Of a DNA stretch of 42,075 nt, positions 24,444-35,303 are shown one piece after another. The stretch is taken from the NCBI GenBank assembly GCA_947311495.1, contig CAMZLG010000076.1, positions 1 to 42,075 of the forward strand. Direction: 5' to 3'. The notes beneath the pieces were generated by a model. It was not told the origin of the DNA and did not search any database. It was given only the letters and a program-made list of their open reading frames with translations. A program made the position numbers and the translations under genes. The stretch comes from an uncultured Zetaproteobacteria bacterium (GTDB lineage Bacteria > Pseudomonadota > Zetaproteobacteria > Mariprofundales > Mariprofundaceae). Every line of letters starts with the position of its first letter. The stretch's first letter is position 1.

Positions 24444-24538
24444 AGGGCTGCACCCCAAAGAAGACCACGCTGCGTTGCTTGTCGTTCATTTGAAATCATC
24501 AAACTACTCCTGTAAAACTTAACTGCTTTCGACTTAAA

Positions 24539-24613
24539 CGTCATACCCAACTTGATTGGGTATCCAGAAAGACCTTGCACCTTAATGGATTCCGCATCAA
24601 GTGCGGAATGACG
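24539..24613 (+). repeat. CGTCAT-type paired palindromic repeat, copy E
   Basis: The left hairpin is CGTCATACCCAA with TTGGGTATCCA, identical to copy D. The right hairpin is GGATTCCGCATC with GTGCGGAATGACG, which is the inverse of copy A's left hairpin. It lies between the divergently placed end of prfC and the start of the HCCA-like gene, the only notable content of that 200-base gap. Confidence 0.85.
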
Positions 24614-24649
24614 ATAGGAAGTGAAAAAGGCTTTTCATGGAATAGCTTC

Positions 24650-26239
24650 TTAGATTTGCTCTCTGGTTTTATGAAACTCAATCTCAGGATGCTGTTCTTC
24701 GGTGTAGCTTAATTTCCAAGCTGATGGCGCAAGGTATGTGAGGAAACCATCACCATCTTCTGCCAAGTTGGCATCATAGGTTTTCTTGAATGCGGCAAGC
24801 TGTTTTTCATCATCGCATGTCACCCAACGCGCCACCTGAAAATCAGTGTTCACATAGTCTGCATCCACTTTGTATTCAGCTTTAAGCCGCGCTACGGTGA
24901 CTTCAAACTGAAGCACACCCACAGCACCCAAGATATAATCACCACCCAAGAATGTGCGGAATACTTGCACTGCACCCTCTTCGGATAATTGAATCAAACC
25001 TTTATGCAGTTGCTTGCGTTTAAGCGGGTCATTGAGGCGAATACGGCGAAACATTTCAGGGGCAAAGTTGGGCACACCTGTAAATTTAAGCGGTTCTTTG
25101 GTCGTAAAGGTATCACCGATGCGAATCGTGCCATGGTTATGAATACCAATAATGTCACCCGCAAAAGCTTCTTCCACATGCGCCCTATCTTGCGCCATGA
25201 AAATGGTCGCATTGGGAATTTTAATGTCTTTACCCAGCCTATGATGACGCACCGACATACCTTTGCTGTATTTACCCGAACACAAACGGAAAAATGCGAT
25301 TCTATCCCGATGTTGCGGGTCCATATTGGCTTGGATTTTAAAACAAAAGGCTGAAAAGTCTTTTTCGGTGGGTTCAACCAGACGTTCCACAGCGGCTCTG
25401 GGTTGTGGATGCGGTGAAAACTCCACAAAAGCATCCAATAACTCACGTACACCAAAGTTGTTAATCGCAGAGCCAAAAAACACAGGTGTTTGGCTTCCCT
25501 TCAAAAATTCTTGCAAATCAAACGGGTTGGCAGCGCCTTCAAGCAACTCAATTTCTTCTCTTAATTCATCGGCTTGTGAGCCAAGAAGTTCATCAAGCTT
25601 GGGGTCATCCAAACTATCAATGGCAATCGCATCTGTTATATCGTCCGTGCCTGCTTTAAACAAGTGAAGTTGTTTTTTATACAGGTTATAAACACCTTTG
25701 AATGCTTTACCCATACCAATGGGCCAAGACAGTGGCGCACATTCGATTTGCAGCTTTTCTTCAATGTCGGCAAGCAAATCCAAAGGCTCTAGCCCTTCCC
25801 TATCCAGCTTGTTGATAAAGGTGATGATGGGCGTGTTCCGCATACGGCAGACTTCCATAAGTTTAAGCGTCTGCCCTTCCACACCTTTACCCGAATCAAT
25901 CACCATCATGGCAGAATCTACTGCTGTGAGTACTCGATAAGTATCTTCAGAGAAATCTTGGTGACCAGGGGTGTCGAGCAAGTTGATTTCGTAGTCTTGC
26001 CCTGCCACAGCATAATTAAACTTCATCACCGATGAAGCCACAGAAATACCACGCTCTTGCTCAATTTTCATCCAATCGGATGTGGCATGACGGTCGGTTT
26101 TGCGCGACTTCACTGCACCCGCCATCTGAATGGCACCACCAAACAACAGCAGCTTCTCAGTCAGCGTCGTTTTACCTGCATCAGGATGCGAAATAATGCC
26201 AAATGTGCGGCGTTTCTGGACTTCTTCTGCAAAACTCAT
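24650..26239 (-). CDS. prfC: peptide chain release factor 3
   Basis: GTPase that recycles RF1/RF2 from the ribosome after termination. The 529 residues match RF3. Motifs are G1 SHPDAGKTT (17-25), the switch region around [15 protein letters not shown]3 DTPGHQDF and G4 INKLDRE, followed by domains II and III with [28 protein letters not shown] sits close before the ATG. It lies downstream of the lptF/G gene with an 86-base gap. Confidence 0.97.
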   Translation of the reverse strand: MSFAEEVQKRRTFGIISHPDAGKTTLTEKLLLFGGAIQMAGAVKSRKTDRHATSDWMKIEQERGISVASSVMKFNYAVAGQDYEINLLDTPGHQDFSEDTYRVLTAVDSAMMVIDSGKGVEGQTLKLMEVCRMRNTPIITFINKLDREGLEPLDLLADIEEKLQIECAPLSWPIGMGKAFKGVYNLYKKQLHLFKAGTDDITDAIAIDSLDDPKLDELLGSQADELREEIELLEGAANPFDLQEFLKGSQTPVFFGSAINNFGVRELLDAFVEFSPHPQPRAAVERLVEPTEKDFSAFCFKIQANMDPQHRDRIAFFRLCSGKYSKGMSVRHHRLGKDIKIPNATIFMAQDRAHVEEAFAGDIIGIHNHGTIRIGDTFTTKEPLKFTGVPNFAPEMFRRIRLNDPLKRKQLHKGLIQLSEEGAVQVFRTFLGGDYILGAVGVLQFEVTVARLKAEYKVDADYVNTDFQVARWVTCDDEKQLAAFKKTYDANLAEDGDGFLTYLAPSAWKLSYTEEQHPEIEFHKTREQI

Positions 26240-26325
26240 GCTTACCCCTTCTTAAAAGAAACGAAACTATAACAAGATATTTTTTTTCGGCATGAAATAA
26301 AACGCTGAACTTGTTTTACCTTATT

Positions 26326-27447
26326 TTACCTGTTTGCCATAAACGGAAACATACGCTTCATGGATAAACTTCCATATTTATTCACTTGGGAAAATAATAG
26401 AACAGCCCCAAAAACATAAATAGACTCCAATACCCATGTTAACCACCGCGGAGCATCACCAAGCTCAATTTTATGGTATAAAATTAATTGTGATTGCTCC
26501 ATCAATATTAAAATTAAAAATGCCCATAAAAATGAACCGCCCTTTTGTGAACGTTTAGCTTGAAGGCTTAATGGAATAGCAATAAAAAAAAGTAATATTA
26601 ATGATATGGAAGGAATCCAACGGCTATCCCACTCTGCCTTAGCTTTAATGTTGGATGTATCTAAACGCTGATAAAGTGTTTTCATCTGCATAAAAGAGAA
26701 GTCCGATTCGCTATTTAGCTCCCTAAAACCTGATTCAAATGCAAAAGGAACAAGTATTTGGTAGGCATCAAATTGTGTCAAATTTATCCGTGTCGAAGCC
26801 CCGTTAAACTGATTTCCTTTATTTAATAAAATGAGTAAACCATCATCTATTTTATGGATAACAGCCTGATCTGCTACATATATATTGGGAGAAAGTTTAC
26901 TTTCACGCGCATCAGAAATAAGCACTTTTGCATAAGAGCCATCTTTATTTTTCCCTTCAGAATAGAACGTAATATCATCAATATTGGTGAACCTGCGCGG
27001 TGTAAAGTCTGGCGTTGCATGTAATGCGCCTATCTCATCCAATGTGTTACTCATTTGTAACTTGCTCACAGGTACCAGTTGCATATTCATCCACAATAAG
27101 AATGCACTTAAAACTAAACCAACCCACAAAATAGGGCTAAAAATATTAAACAAAGACAAACTTCCTGCATACAAAGCATCAAGCTCTGAATTCGTTTGAA
27201 ACGTTTTGACACTGCGGTATAAAGCAAAAAAGTAAGCAACAGGAATTGTCATTAATAAAATGGTTGGCAGGAGGCTAGTGAAAAATTTGATAGACAAAGA
27301 TAACGGCACATCATTTTCAACCAAATTGGGCAACCAAAACAACAAATATTTAAGTAAAAATATAAGTGTCACCAAAAACAAAAGCGCCAAAAATGGAAAT
27401 ACCCATGTTTTTAGAACATAACGATTCAAACAACTCAGCTTAAACAT
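26326..27447 (-). CDS. lptF: LPS export permease of the LptF/LptG family
   Basis: Inner-membrane half of the LptB2FG transporter that extracts LPS from the inner membrane and sends it to LptC and LptA. The 373-residue protein has three N-terminal membrane helices, a periplasmic beta-jellyroll (about 135-265) with FTPRRFTNIDDITFYSEGK, and three C-terminal helices. Only one of the usual pair is in the window, so LptF and LptG cannot be told apart with certainty. AT content is somewhat high for the neighbourhood, typical of membrane genes. Confidence 0.83.
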   Translation of the reverse strand: MFKLSCLNRYVLKTWVFPFLALLFLVTLIFLLKYLLFWLPNLVENDVPLSLSIKFFTSLLPTILLMTIPVAYFFALYRSVKTFQTNSELDALYAGSLSLFNIFSPILWVGLVLSAFLLWMNMQLVPVSKLQMSNTLDEIGALHATPDFTPRRFTNIDDITFYSEGKNKDGSYAKVLISDARESKLSPNIYVADQAVIHKIDDGLLILLNKGNQFNGASTRINLTQFDAYQILVPFAFESGFRELNSESDFSFMQMKTLYQRLDTSNIKAKAEWDSRWIPSISLILLFFIAIPLSLQAKRSQKGGSFLWAFLILILMEQSQLILYHKIELGDAPRWLTWVLESIYVFGAVLLFSQVNKYGSLSMKRMFPFMANR

Positions 27448-27519
27448 GATATAAATCTCTTTGGCATACGTTCATATGCATGTCTAAAGCCTTGCTAACA
27501 CACGCTATTAAAAAAATAA

Positions 27520-28887
27520 TTAAGCTTTTTTCCACCGAGTACCTTCGGGTGTATCTTCAAGCACAATACCTTGGGTTAACAGTTCATGACGAAGGCTATC
27601 CGCCTTAGCATAGTCCTTCGCTTGTTTAGCTGCATCTCGCTCTTGCACTAGCTTATCAATAGCGGATGTATCTTCAGCTTCACCTTGAAACCAATCATCT
27701 GCATCATGGTTAAGCAAATTAAAGGCTTCCAACATGGCAAAGAACTCACCACGCAACTTATCGTCATTGGATTTGTTTAATCCTCTGCATGTATCAAACA
27801 GCACCGCCATAGCTTCAGCCGTGTTAAAATCATCATTCATGGCATCTATAAAACGTTGTGGCAACTTGGTTATAGGAGCTTCGCCTAACTTACGTTTGGT
27901 TTCATATAATCTATCCAAACCTTTTTTGGCATCATCCAATGCCGCATCGGAATAATCCAAAGGTGAGCGATAATGCGTACTTAAAATAAACATACGCAAC
28001 ACTTCAGGGTCATATTCTTCAATTACTTCAGCAATGGTAAAGAAATTACCCAAAGACTTGGACATCTTCTCAGCATTGATATTGACAAAGCCATTATGCA
28101 GCCAGTATTTGGCAAACTCACCACCATTGGCAGCTCTGGCTTGCGCAATTTCATTCTCATGGTGAGGAAACTTCAGATCCATACCGCCACCATGAATATC
28201 AAAGGTTGTCCCCAGATGTTTGCAGCTCATGGCAGAGCACTCGATATGCCAGCCTGGGCGACCCTTGCCCCACGGTGAATCCCATGATGGTTCATCAGGT
28301 TTAGCTTGTTTCCAAAGCACAAAATCTAACGGGTCGCGTTTATGGTGATCCACATCTACTCGGCTTCCCGACTCCAAATCATCAATATTTTTACCTGATA
28401 ACTGCCCATATTGTTCAAACTTACGCACGGCATACAACACATCACCTGAATCACATACATAGGCAAAACCTTTATCAATCAAGGCTTGAATCATTTCAAT
28501 CATTTCAGGCATGTGCGTGGTTGCTCTAGGCTCTAAAGACGGACGCAGGCAACCCAGCGCATCCATATCGCTATGAAATGCATCAATCATGGATTGGGTG
28601 AGTTCATCAATATCCACATTCGCAAGCTGGGCGCGCTGAATGATTTTATCATCCACATCCGTAAAGTTGCGCACATAACTGACATCATAACCTAATGTTT
28701 GAAGCCAACGGTAAATGGTATCAAAGACCACCATCACTCTCGCATGACCGACATGGCACTGGTCATACACAGTCACACCACAAACATACATGCCCACTTT
28801 TTCTTCCACCAATGGTTGAAAGACTTCTTTCAGCCGCGTGAGGGAGTTATAAACGTGCAAGTCTGTTTTATAATTGGAATCAGTCAT
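27520..28887 (-). CDS. cysS: cysteinyl-tRNA synthetase
   Basis: Class I synthetase charging tRNA-Cys. The 455 residues carry the zinc-binding CGVTVYDQCHVGH region (first ligand Cys36, HIGH variant HVGH 45-48), WHIECSAMS with the second zinc cysteine, the GGGMDLKFPHHENE zinc histidine region and KMSKSLGN. The ATG at 28887 overlaps the gltX stop by eight bases and gives the normal start. A GTG or ATG 18 bases earlier would add six residues. A tRNA-Cys gene lies elsewhere in the window at 34808. Confidence 0.96.
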   Translation of the reverse strand: MTDSNYKTDLHVYNSLTRLKEVFQPLVEEKVGMYVCGVTVYDQCHVGHARVMVVFDTIYRWLQTLGYDVSYVRNFTDVDDKIIQRAQLANVDIDELTQSMIDAFHSDMDALGCLRPSLEPRATTHMPEMIEMIQALIDKGFAYVCDSGDVLYAVRKFEQYGQLSGKNIDDLESGSRVDVDHHKRDPLDFVLWKQAKPDEPSWDSPWGKGRPGWHIECSAMSCKHLGTTFDIHGGGMDLKFPHHENEIAQARAANGGEFAKYWLHNGFVNINAEKMSKSLGNFFTIAEVIEEYDPEVLRMFILSTHYRSPLDYSDAALDDAKKGLDRLYETKRKLGEAPITKLPQRFIDAMNDDFNTAEAMAVLFDTCRGLNKSNDDKLRGEFFAMLEAFNLLNHDADDWFQGEAEDTSAIDKLVQERDAAKQAKDYAKADSLRHELLTQGIVLEDTPEGTRWKKA

Positions 28888-30283
28888 CCAGTAAATCCAA
28901 CGCATGATTTAAACGTGTTTGAATGCCATCAGCACCTAAAAACACCACTACCTTACTCATTTCAGGGCCATGTGCCTGCCCTGTTAGCGCAATGCGCAGT
29001 GGCATAAACAAACCTTTACCTTTAGCACCTGAAGCTTCTTTCAGCGCATTTGTCCAAGCTTTCCAATCTGTGCCACCTGTTGCTTTGGCAGTGGTTAGCG
29101 CATGGTCGAAAAATACTGCACCTGCTTCTTTTAACACTTGGATGTTTTCATCAGAAATGGCTCCAGAAGCATCAAGCAAACGCTTGAAATTCAACACATC
29201 TTCTATGCGATTCAAGTTGCCACCCAATATTCCAGCCAAAGCCAATGCTTGGGTTTCATCAATCATTACATCGTGTTTAGCCAAAGTTTCGCGCAATAAT
29301 GGCGCTAGTTCTGAAGCTGGTTTTGCATACAAAAACTTGGTATGCCAACGCCACATGGCTTCATTGGACCAGCGCACCGATGATGTAGATAAATGTTCAA
29401 TATCCGTATGTTCTAAAAGTGCTTCAATGGATAATGCATCTTCGGGAATATTGGGGTGACCCAAACGAACCATGGCTTGCTGCAACGCTTCAGGAAACAA
29501 ACCTTCAGCCCGCAAATCAGCAATACTGTGACTGCCTGTACGTTTGGAAAGTTTTGCCCCATCTTCGCCCAACAAAAGCCCATGATGCAAACAAACAGGA
29601 GCCGTATAACCCAAAGACTCCAACATCCACACTTGATACGCCGAGTTGGTCAAATGATCATCACCGCGCAACACATGCGTAATCCCGTCCACAGCATCAT
29701 CAATGGCATTGGGCAGCAAGAAAGTAAATGTGCCATCGGAACGAACGACCACTGGGTCATCCAAGTCTTTGCGCAAAAACACCACATTATCACGCAGCAA
29801 ATCAGGCACAGTGACTTCTCCATTATCGGCATGCACTGCCAAACGCCAAGTGTGGGTCTCACCTGCATCTAACTTGGCTTGTCTCTCGCCATTCGACAAT
29901 TCACGGCAACGCCCATTGTAACGTGGTGGAAGTCCTCTGGATGTCGCAAGCTTTCTATCCAAATTCAACTGACTTTCTGAACAAAAACAAGGGTATGCAA
30001 GGTTTGTTTCAGCCAGTTTATCCAGCGCTTCACGGTGTTGTTCCGCATGTGCTGATTGAAACAGCGGTTCATCATCCCACTGCAAACCAAGCCACAACAT
30101 ATCTTCTTTCAGTGCATCAATGTATTGTTGTTCTGAGCGGCTTTGGTCGGTGTCCTCAAAGCGAAGCAAAAACTTGCCCCCCATCTTGCGGGCAAACATC
30201 CAATTTAACATTGCTGTACGCACATTACCCAAATGCATAAGCCCTGTGGGAGATGGTGCAAATCGTGTCACTACCTTACTCAT
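28880..30283 (-). CDS. gltX: glutamyl-tRNA synthetase
   Basis: Class I synthetase making Glu-tRNA. The 467 residues contain FAPSPTGLMHLGNVRTA (HIGH variant HLGN), the RFEDTDQSR segment, a CFC...YNGRC zinc-like cluster and KLSKRTGS. Length and motif set fit GltX1. Non-discriminating activity cannot be judged. It overlaps ftsB by four bases and cysS by eight, so all three are co-translated in the pyrG-to-cysS run. Confidence 0.96.
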   Translation of the reverse strand: MSKVVTRFAPSPTGLMHLGNVRTAMLNWMFARKMGGKFLLRFEDTDQSRSEQQYIDALKEDMLWLGLQWDDEPLFQSAHAEQHREALDKLAETNLAYPCFCSESQLNLDRKLATSRGLPPRYNGRCRELSNGERQAKLDAGETHTWRLAVHADNGEVTVPDLLRDNVVFLRKDLDDPVVVRSDGTFTFLLPNAIDDAVDGITHVLRGDDHLTNSAYQVWMLESLGYTAPVCLHHGLLLGEDGAKLSKRTGSHSIADLRAEGLFPEALQQAMVRLGHPNIPEDALSIEALLEHTDIEHLSTSSVRWSNEAMWRWHTKFLYAKPASELAPLLRETLAKHDVMIDETQALALAGILGGNLNRIEDVLNFKRLLDASGAISDENIQVLKEAGAVFFDHALTTAKATGGTDWKAWTNALKEASGAKGKGLFMPLRIALTGQAHGPEMSKVVVFLGADGIQTRLNHALDLLDD

Positions 30284-30591
30284 GGTTTTTTAACCTCTTG
30301 CCCTGTTTCTGCCTTGTTTGTGTTCGGCATAATAATCATGGTTTCATCCGGATAAACATACCCCAACTCTTTGTGAATCACTTCTTCAAGCGCTTTGGGG
30401 TCTTCCCGTAACCGTATAATTCTTTTCTGCAGCCTTTCTTTCTCCGCTTTTAAGCGTTGTATATCCAACTGCAATGATTGTTTGGCTTCTTTTTCAGCCT
30501 GAAAAACAAAATACCCATGCTTGGAAAAAACGACATCCCAAGCCATGAGTATAATGATAACAAAACCAACCGCAAAAAGCAGCCAGCGCAC
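30280..30591 (-). CDS. ftsB: cell division protein FtsB/DivIC family
   Basis: Bitopic inner-membrane protein of the FtsQLB division complex. The 103 residues have one N-terminal membrane helix (about 3-20), a leucine-rich coiled coil (31-66) and the family segment DPKALEEVIHKELGYVYPDE. The start is GTG with little ribosome-binding sequence. It lies between eno and gltX, as in several proteobacteria where ftsB follows eno. It overlaps gltX by four bases. Confidence 0.9.
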   Translation of the reverse strand: MRWLLFAVGFVIIILMAWDVVFSKHGYFVFQAEKEAKQSLQLDIQRLKAEKERLQKRIIRLREDPKALEEVIHKELGYVYPDETMIIMPNTNKAETGQEVKKP

Positions 30592-30596
30592 CAGCT

Positions 30597-30610
30597 GTTT
30601 AACGTTAAAC
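30597..30610. other. perfect 14-base palindrome upstream of ftsB
   Basis: GTTTAAC followed directly by GTTAAAC makes a perfect palindrome in the 30-base gap between eno and ftsB. It has no loop, so it is more likely a protein-binding or chance dyad than a hairpin. No function can be assigned. Confidence 0.4.
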
Positions 30611-30621
30611 TTTTTCAGATG

Positions 30622-31905
30622 TTAGCCTCTAGCAAATGCAGACATACCTGCATATTTTGCTCTACTACCAAGCTCTTCTTCAATGCGAAGAAGCTGATTG
30701 TATTTCGCCATCCTATCCGAACGTGACGCTGAACCCGTTTTAATTTGACCACAGTTTAATGCCACAGCCAAGTCAGCAATGGTGGTATCTTCCGTTTCAC
30801 CCGAGCGATGCGACATCATGGAGTTGTAACCTGCTTCATGCGCCATATTTACCGCTTCAATGGTTTCAGACAAGGTTCCAATTTGGTTTACTTTCACCAA
30901 CAATGCATTGGCAACACCTTTATCAATGCCTTGCTTCAAAATTTCAGGGTTGGTCACAAACAAGTCATCACCCACAAGTTGCACTTTATCACCAAGACGG
31001 TCTGTTAAATTTTTCCAACCCCCCCAATCATTTTCATCCAAGCCATCTTCAACCGAGACAATCGGATATTGGCGGCATAGGTCTTCAATGAAATCAACCA
31101 TGGCATCCGAATCCAAACGACGACCGCCCTCACCTGCCAATACATAAGCATTATGTTTATGAAATTCAGACGCAGCCATATCAGCAGCCAACACAATATC
31201 TGTTCCCGCTTTTAAGCCCGCTTTTTCAATTGCTTCAAGCACCACAGTGATGCCTTCTTCATTGGAATGAAGATTAGGCGCAAATCCGCCCTCATCACCT
31301 ACAGCTGTGATATGCCCACCTTTACGAAGCACAGATTGCAAGGAATGAAATACTTCCGCGCCCATATCCATAGCTTCTGCAAAGCTTGATGCACCAGCTG
31401 GTGCAATCATATATTCTTGAAAATCAATGCTGTTATCCGCATGCGAACCACCATTAATCACATTCATGCATGGCACAGGCATCAACACAGCCGATTTACC
31501 ACCAATATGCTCAAACAAGGACACTTCATCTTCTACCGCTTGCGCCTTGGCAACCGCCAAAGATACACCCAAGATTGCATTTGCACCCAAACGCGCTTTG
31601 TTCGGTGTGCCATCAAGCTCAATCAAGGTATGGTCTAAACCACGTTGGTTTTCAGCATCCAAACCCACGACTGTTTTTGCAATTTCACCATTCACAAAAG
31701 CCACTGCCTTGCGAACACCTTTACCATCCAATCTGCTTTTATCGCCATCGCGCAATTCAACAGCTTCACGTTGTCCTGTTGATGCCCCACTTGGCACTGC
31801 AGCGCGGCCAAACGCACCTGATTCTAATCGTACATCCACTTCTACAGTTGGATTACCTCGTGAATCAAAAATTTCACGACCATGTACACTTGTAATAATA
31901 CTCAC
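30622..31905 (-). CDS. eno: enolase
   Basis: Glycolytic enzyme interconverting 2-phosphoglycerate and phosphoenolpyruvate, also part of the RNA degradosome in some bacteria. The 427 residues have the normal start [19 protein letters not shown], the loop [17 protein letters not shown], the metal ligands in [11 protein letters not shown] and VGDDLFVTN, and the signature [14 protein letters not shown] with [11 protein letters not shown]. The start is the GTG at 31905, with AGGAG eight bases upstream. An ATG eight codons earlier lies in a hairpin and is not conserved. Confidence 0.97.
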   Translation of the reverse strand: MSIITSVHGREIFDSRGNPTVEVDVRLESGAFGRAAVPSGASTGQREAVELRDGDKSRLDGKGVRKAVAFVNGEIAKTVVGLDAENQRGLDHTLIELDGTPNKARLGANAILGVSLAVAKAQAVEDEVSLFEHIGGKSAVLMPVPCMNVINGGSHADNSIDFQEYMIAPAGASSFAEAMDMGAEVFHSLQSVLRKGGHITAVGDEGGFAPNLHSNEEGITVVLEAIEKAGLKAGTDIVLAADMAASEFHKHNAYVLAGEGGRRLDSDAMVDFIEDLCRQYPIVSVEDGLDENDWGGWKNLTDRLGDKVQLVGDDLFVTNPEILKQGIDKGVANALLVKVNQIGTLSETIEAVNMAHEAGYNSMMSHRSGETEDTTIADLAVALNCGQIKTGSASRSDRMAKYNQLLRIEEELGSRAKYAGMSAFARG

Positions 31906-31912
31906 TTTCTTT

Positions 31913-31937
31913 CTCCTAATCAGCCCCATTGCTGATT
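31913..31937 (-). promoter_or_regulatory. hairpin placed against the eno ribosome-binding site
   Basis: AATCAGC and GCTGATT (31918-31924 and 31931-31937) form a seven-pair stem with a six-base loop. On the minus strand it ends directly at the AGGAG that serves eno. On the plus strand it is followed by a T-rich tract, so it could also stop antisense transcription. It is the only notable structure in the kdsA-eno gap. Confidence 0.5.
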
Positions 31938-31977
31938 CTTTTCTTTTTTATACTAAACCATACTAAACTTTATTGAA

Positions 31978-34532
<2,555 letters not shown>

Positions 34533-34589
34533 TTAACCCATCTATTAAATCATGGTACTTTGCAACAACTTTCAACACAAAATAAATGC

Positions 34590-34617
34590 TTGACGCTACC
34601 CTTCGCAACGCTAAAGT
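34590..34617 (+). promoter_or_regulatory. promoter of the tRNA cluster
   Basis: TTGACG (34590-34595) and TAAAGT (34612-34617) are 16 bases apart, and the next bases are GC-rich (CGCCGCG). Such a GC discriminator is typical of stringently controlled stable-RNA promoters. The tRNA-Gly begins at 34632, the right distance downstream. Confidence 0.65.
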
Positions 34618-34631
34618 TCGCCGCGTTCAAT

Positions 34632-34707
34632 GCGGGTATAGCTCATTTGGTAGAGCGCGACCTTGCCAAGGTCGAGGTGACCGGTTCGAGCCCGGTTACC
34701 CGCTCCA
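34632..34707 (+). tRNA. tRNA-Gly (GCC)
   Basis: The cloverleaf is complete: acceptor GCGGGTA with TACCCGC, anticodon GCC at 34665-34667 in the loop TTGCCAA, T-arm GGTTCGAGCC and an encoded CCA end. It is the first of three tRNA genes in one transcript. Confidence 0.97.
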
Positions 34708-34721
34708 GTTTTTGAACTTGT

Positions 34722-34768
34722 AAAAAGGAGTTTGATTGTCTTCGGGCTCAAGCTCCTTTTTTGTTTTT
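34722..34768 (+). terminator. terminator-like hairpin inside the tRNA cluster
   Basis: AAAAGGAGTTTGA pairs with TCAAGCTCCTTTT, 13 pairs with one G-T, and is followed by T-rich sequence. It lies between tRNA-Gly and tRNA-Cys. It would act as a strong intrinsic terminator or a processing site, so the downstream tRNAs may depend on read-through. Confidence 0.7.
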
Positions 34769-34807
34769 AAGATGCTTTGTGAGGCTACCAGCTTACAAAG
34801 CTTGTTA

Positions 34808-34882
34808 GGCAGGGTGGCTCAGTGGTACGGCGGGGGATTGCAAATCCCTTATTCGCGAGTTCGATTCTCGCCCCTGCCTCCA
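34808..34882 (+). tRNA. tRNA-Cys (GCA)
   Basis: Acceptor GGCAGGG pairs with CCCTGCC and CCA is encoded. The anticodon is GCA at 34840-34842 in the loop ATTGCAAAT. D-arm GGCTCAGTGGTA and T-arm GAGTTCGATTCTC are normal. Confidence 0.97.
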
Positions 34883-34921
34883 ATTTCAACGCTAGTATTG
34901 ATGCTAATGTTGATTGTGCAT

Positions 34922-35008
34922 GCCGGGATGGCGGAACTGGTAGACGCAGGGGACTTAAAATCCCCCGGTGGTGACACTGTGCCGGTTCGACTCCGGCTCT
35001 CGGTACCA
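34922..35008 (+). tRNA. tRNA-Leu (UAA)
   Basis: An 87-base class II tRNA with a long variable arm. The anticodon is TAA at 34956-34958 in the loop CTTAAAA between GGGGA and TCCCC. T-arm GCCGGTTCGACTCCGGC, acceptor GCCGGGA with TCTCGGT and encoded CCA complete it. With the preceding genes it gives the Gly-Cys-Leu order of E. coli glyW-cysT-leuZ. Confidence 0.97.
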
Positions 35009-35034
35009 CAGATTGTGGTCCAGAAGGACTTATC

Positions 35035-35070
35035 AAAACCTATCAGCCTTAACGCTGGTAGGTTTTTTTA
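35035..35070 (+). terminator. Rho-independent terminator of the tRNA cluster
   Basis: AAACCTATCAGC and GCTGGTAGGTTT pair with one G-T around a short loop and are followed by a run of T residues. It ends the tRNA transcript. The rest of the gap to 35303 holds no gene. Confidence 0.9.
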
Positions 35071-35155
35071 TTGGTGTATGACCAAGCGTTAGCATACATG
35101 TGTAGTCAGATTGACACACCACACCGAGTAAATATTCCCTTACAAATAATCCCTT

Positions 35156-35161
35156 TATAAT
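35156..35161 (+). promoter_or_regulatory. candidate -10 element for the membrane/VWA operon
   Basis: A perfect TATAAT at 35156-35161 lies in the 230-base gap before the operon, but the matching -35 position is poor. A lone TTGACA at 35111-35116 is too far away to pair with it. The leader would be about 135 bases. Confidence 0.3.
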
Positions 35162-35303
35162 CAATATCTTGCAGCATCATTATGCACTTAAAAACAAGAG
35201 CTTGTGATATTCGTAACATATTCGCCACAGCCCAACATCGTACCTTGAATCCAACGATATCTGGACAATGCCGCTGGTAATAATCAGCGCAAAGGAGGCT
35301 TCG

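Noticed and set aside
31906-31929. Upstream ATG start for enolase
   Set aside because: It lies inside a hairpin and adds eight non-conserved residues. The GTG at 31905 has a ribosome-binding site and matches enolase starts.
34769-35036. Protein-like frames across the tRNA cluster, both strands
   Set aside because: The region is fully explained by tRNA-Cys and tRNA-Leu, whose structures are complete.
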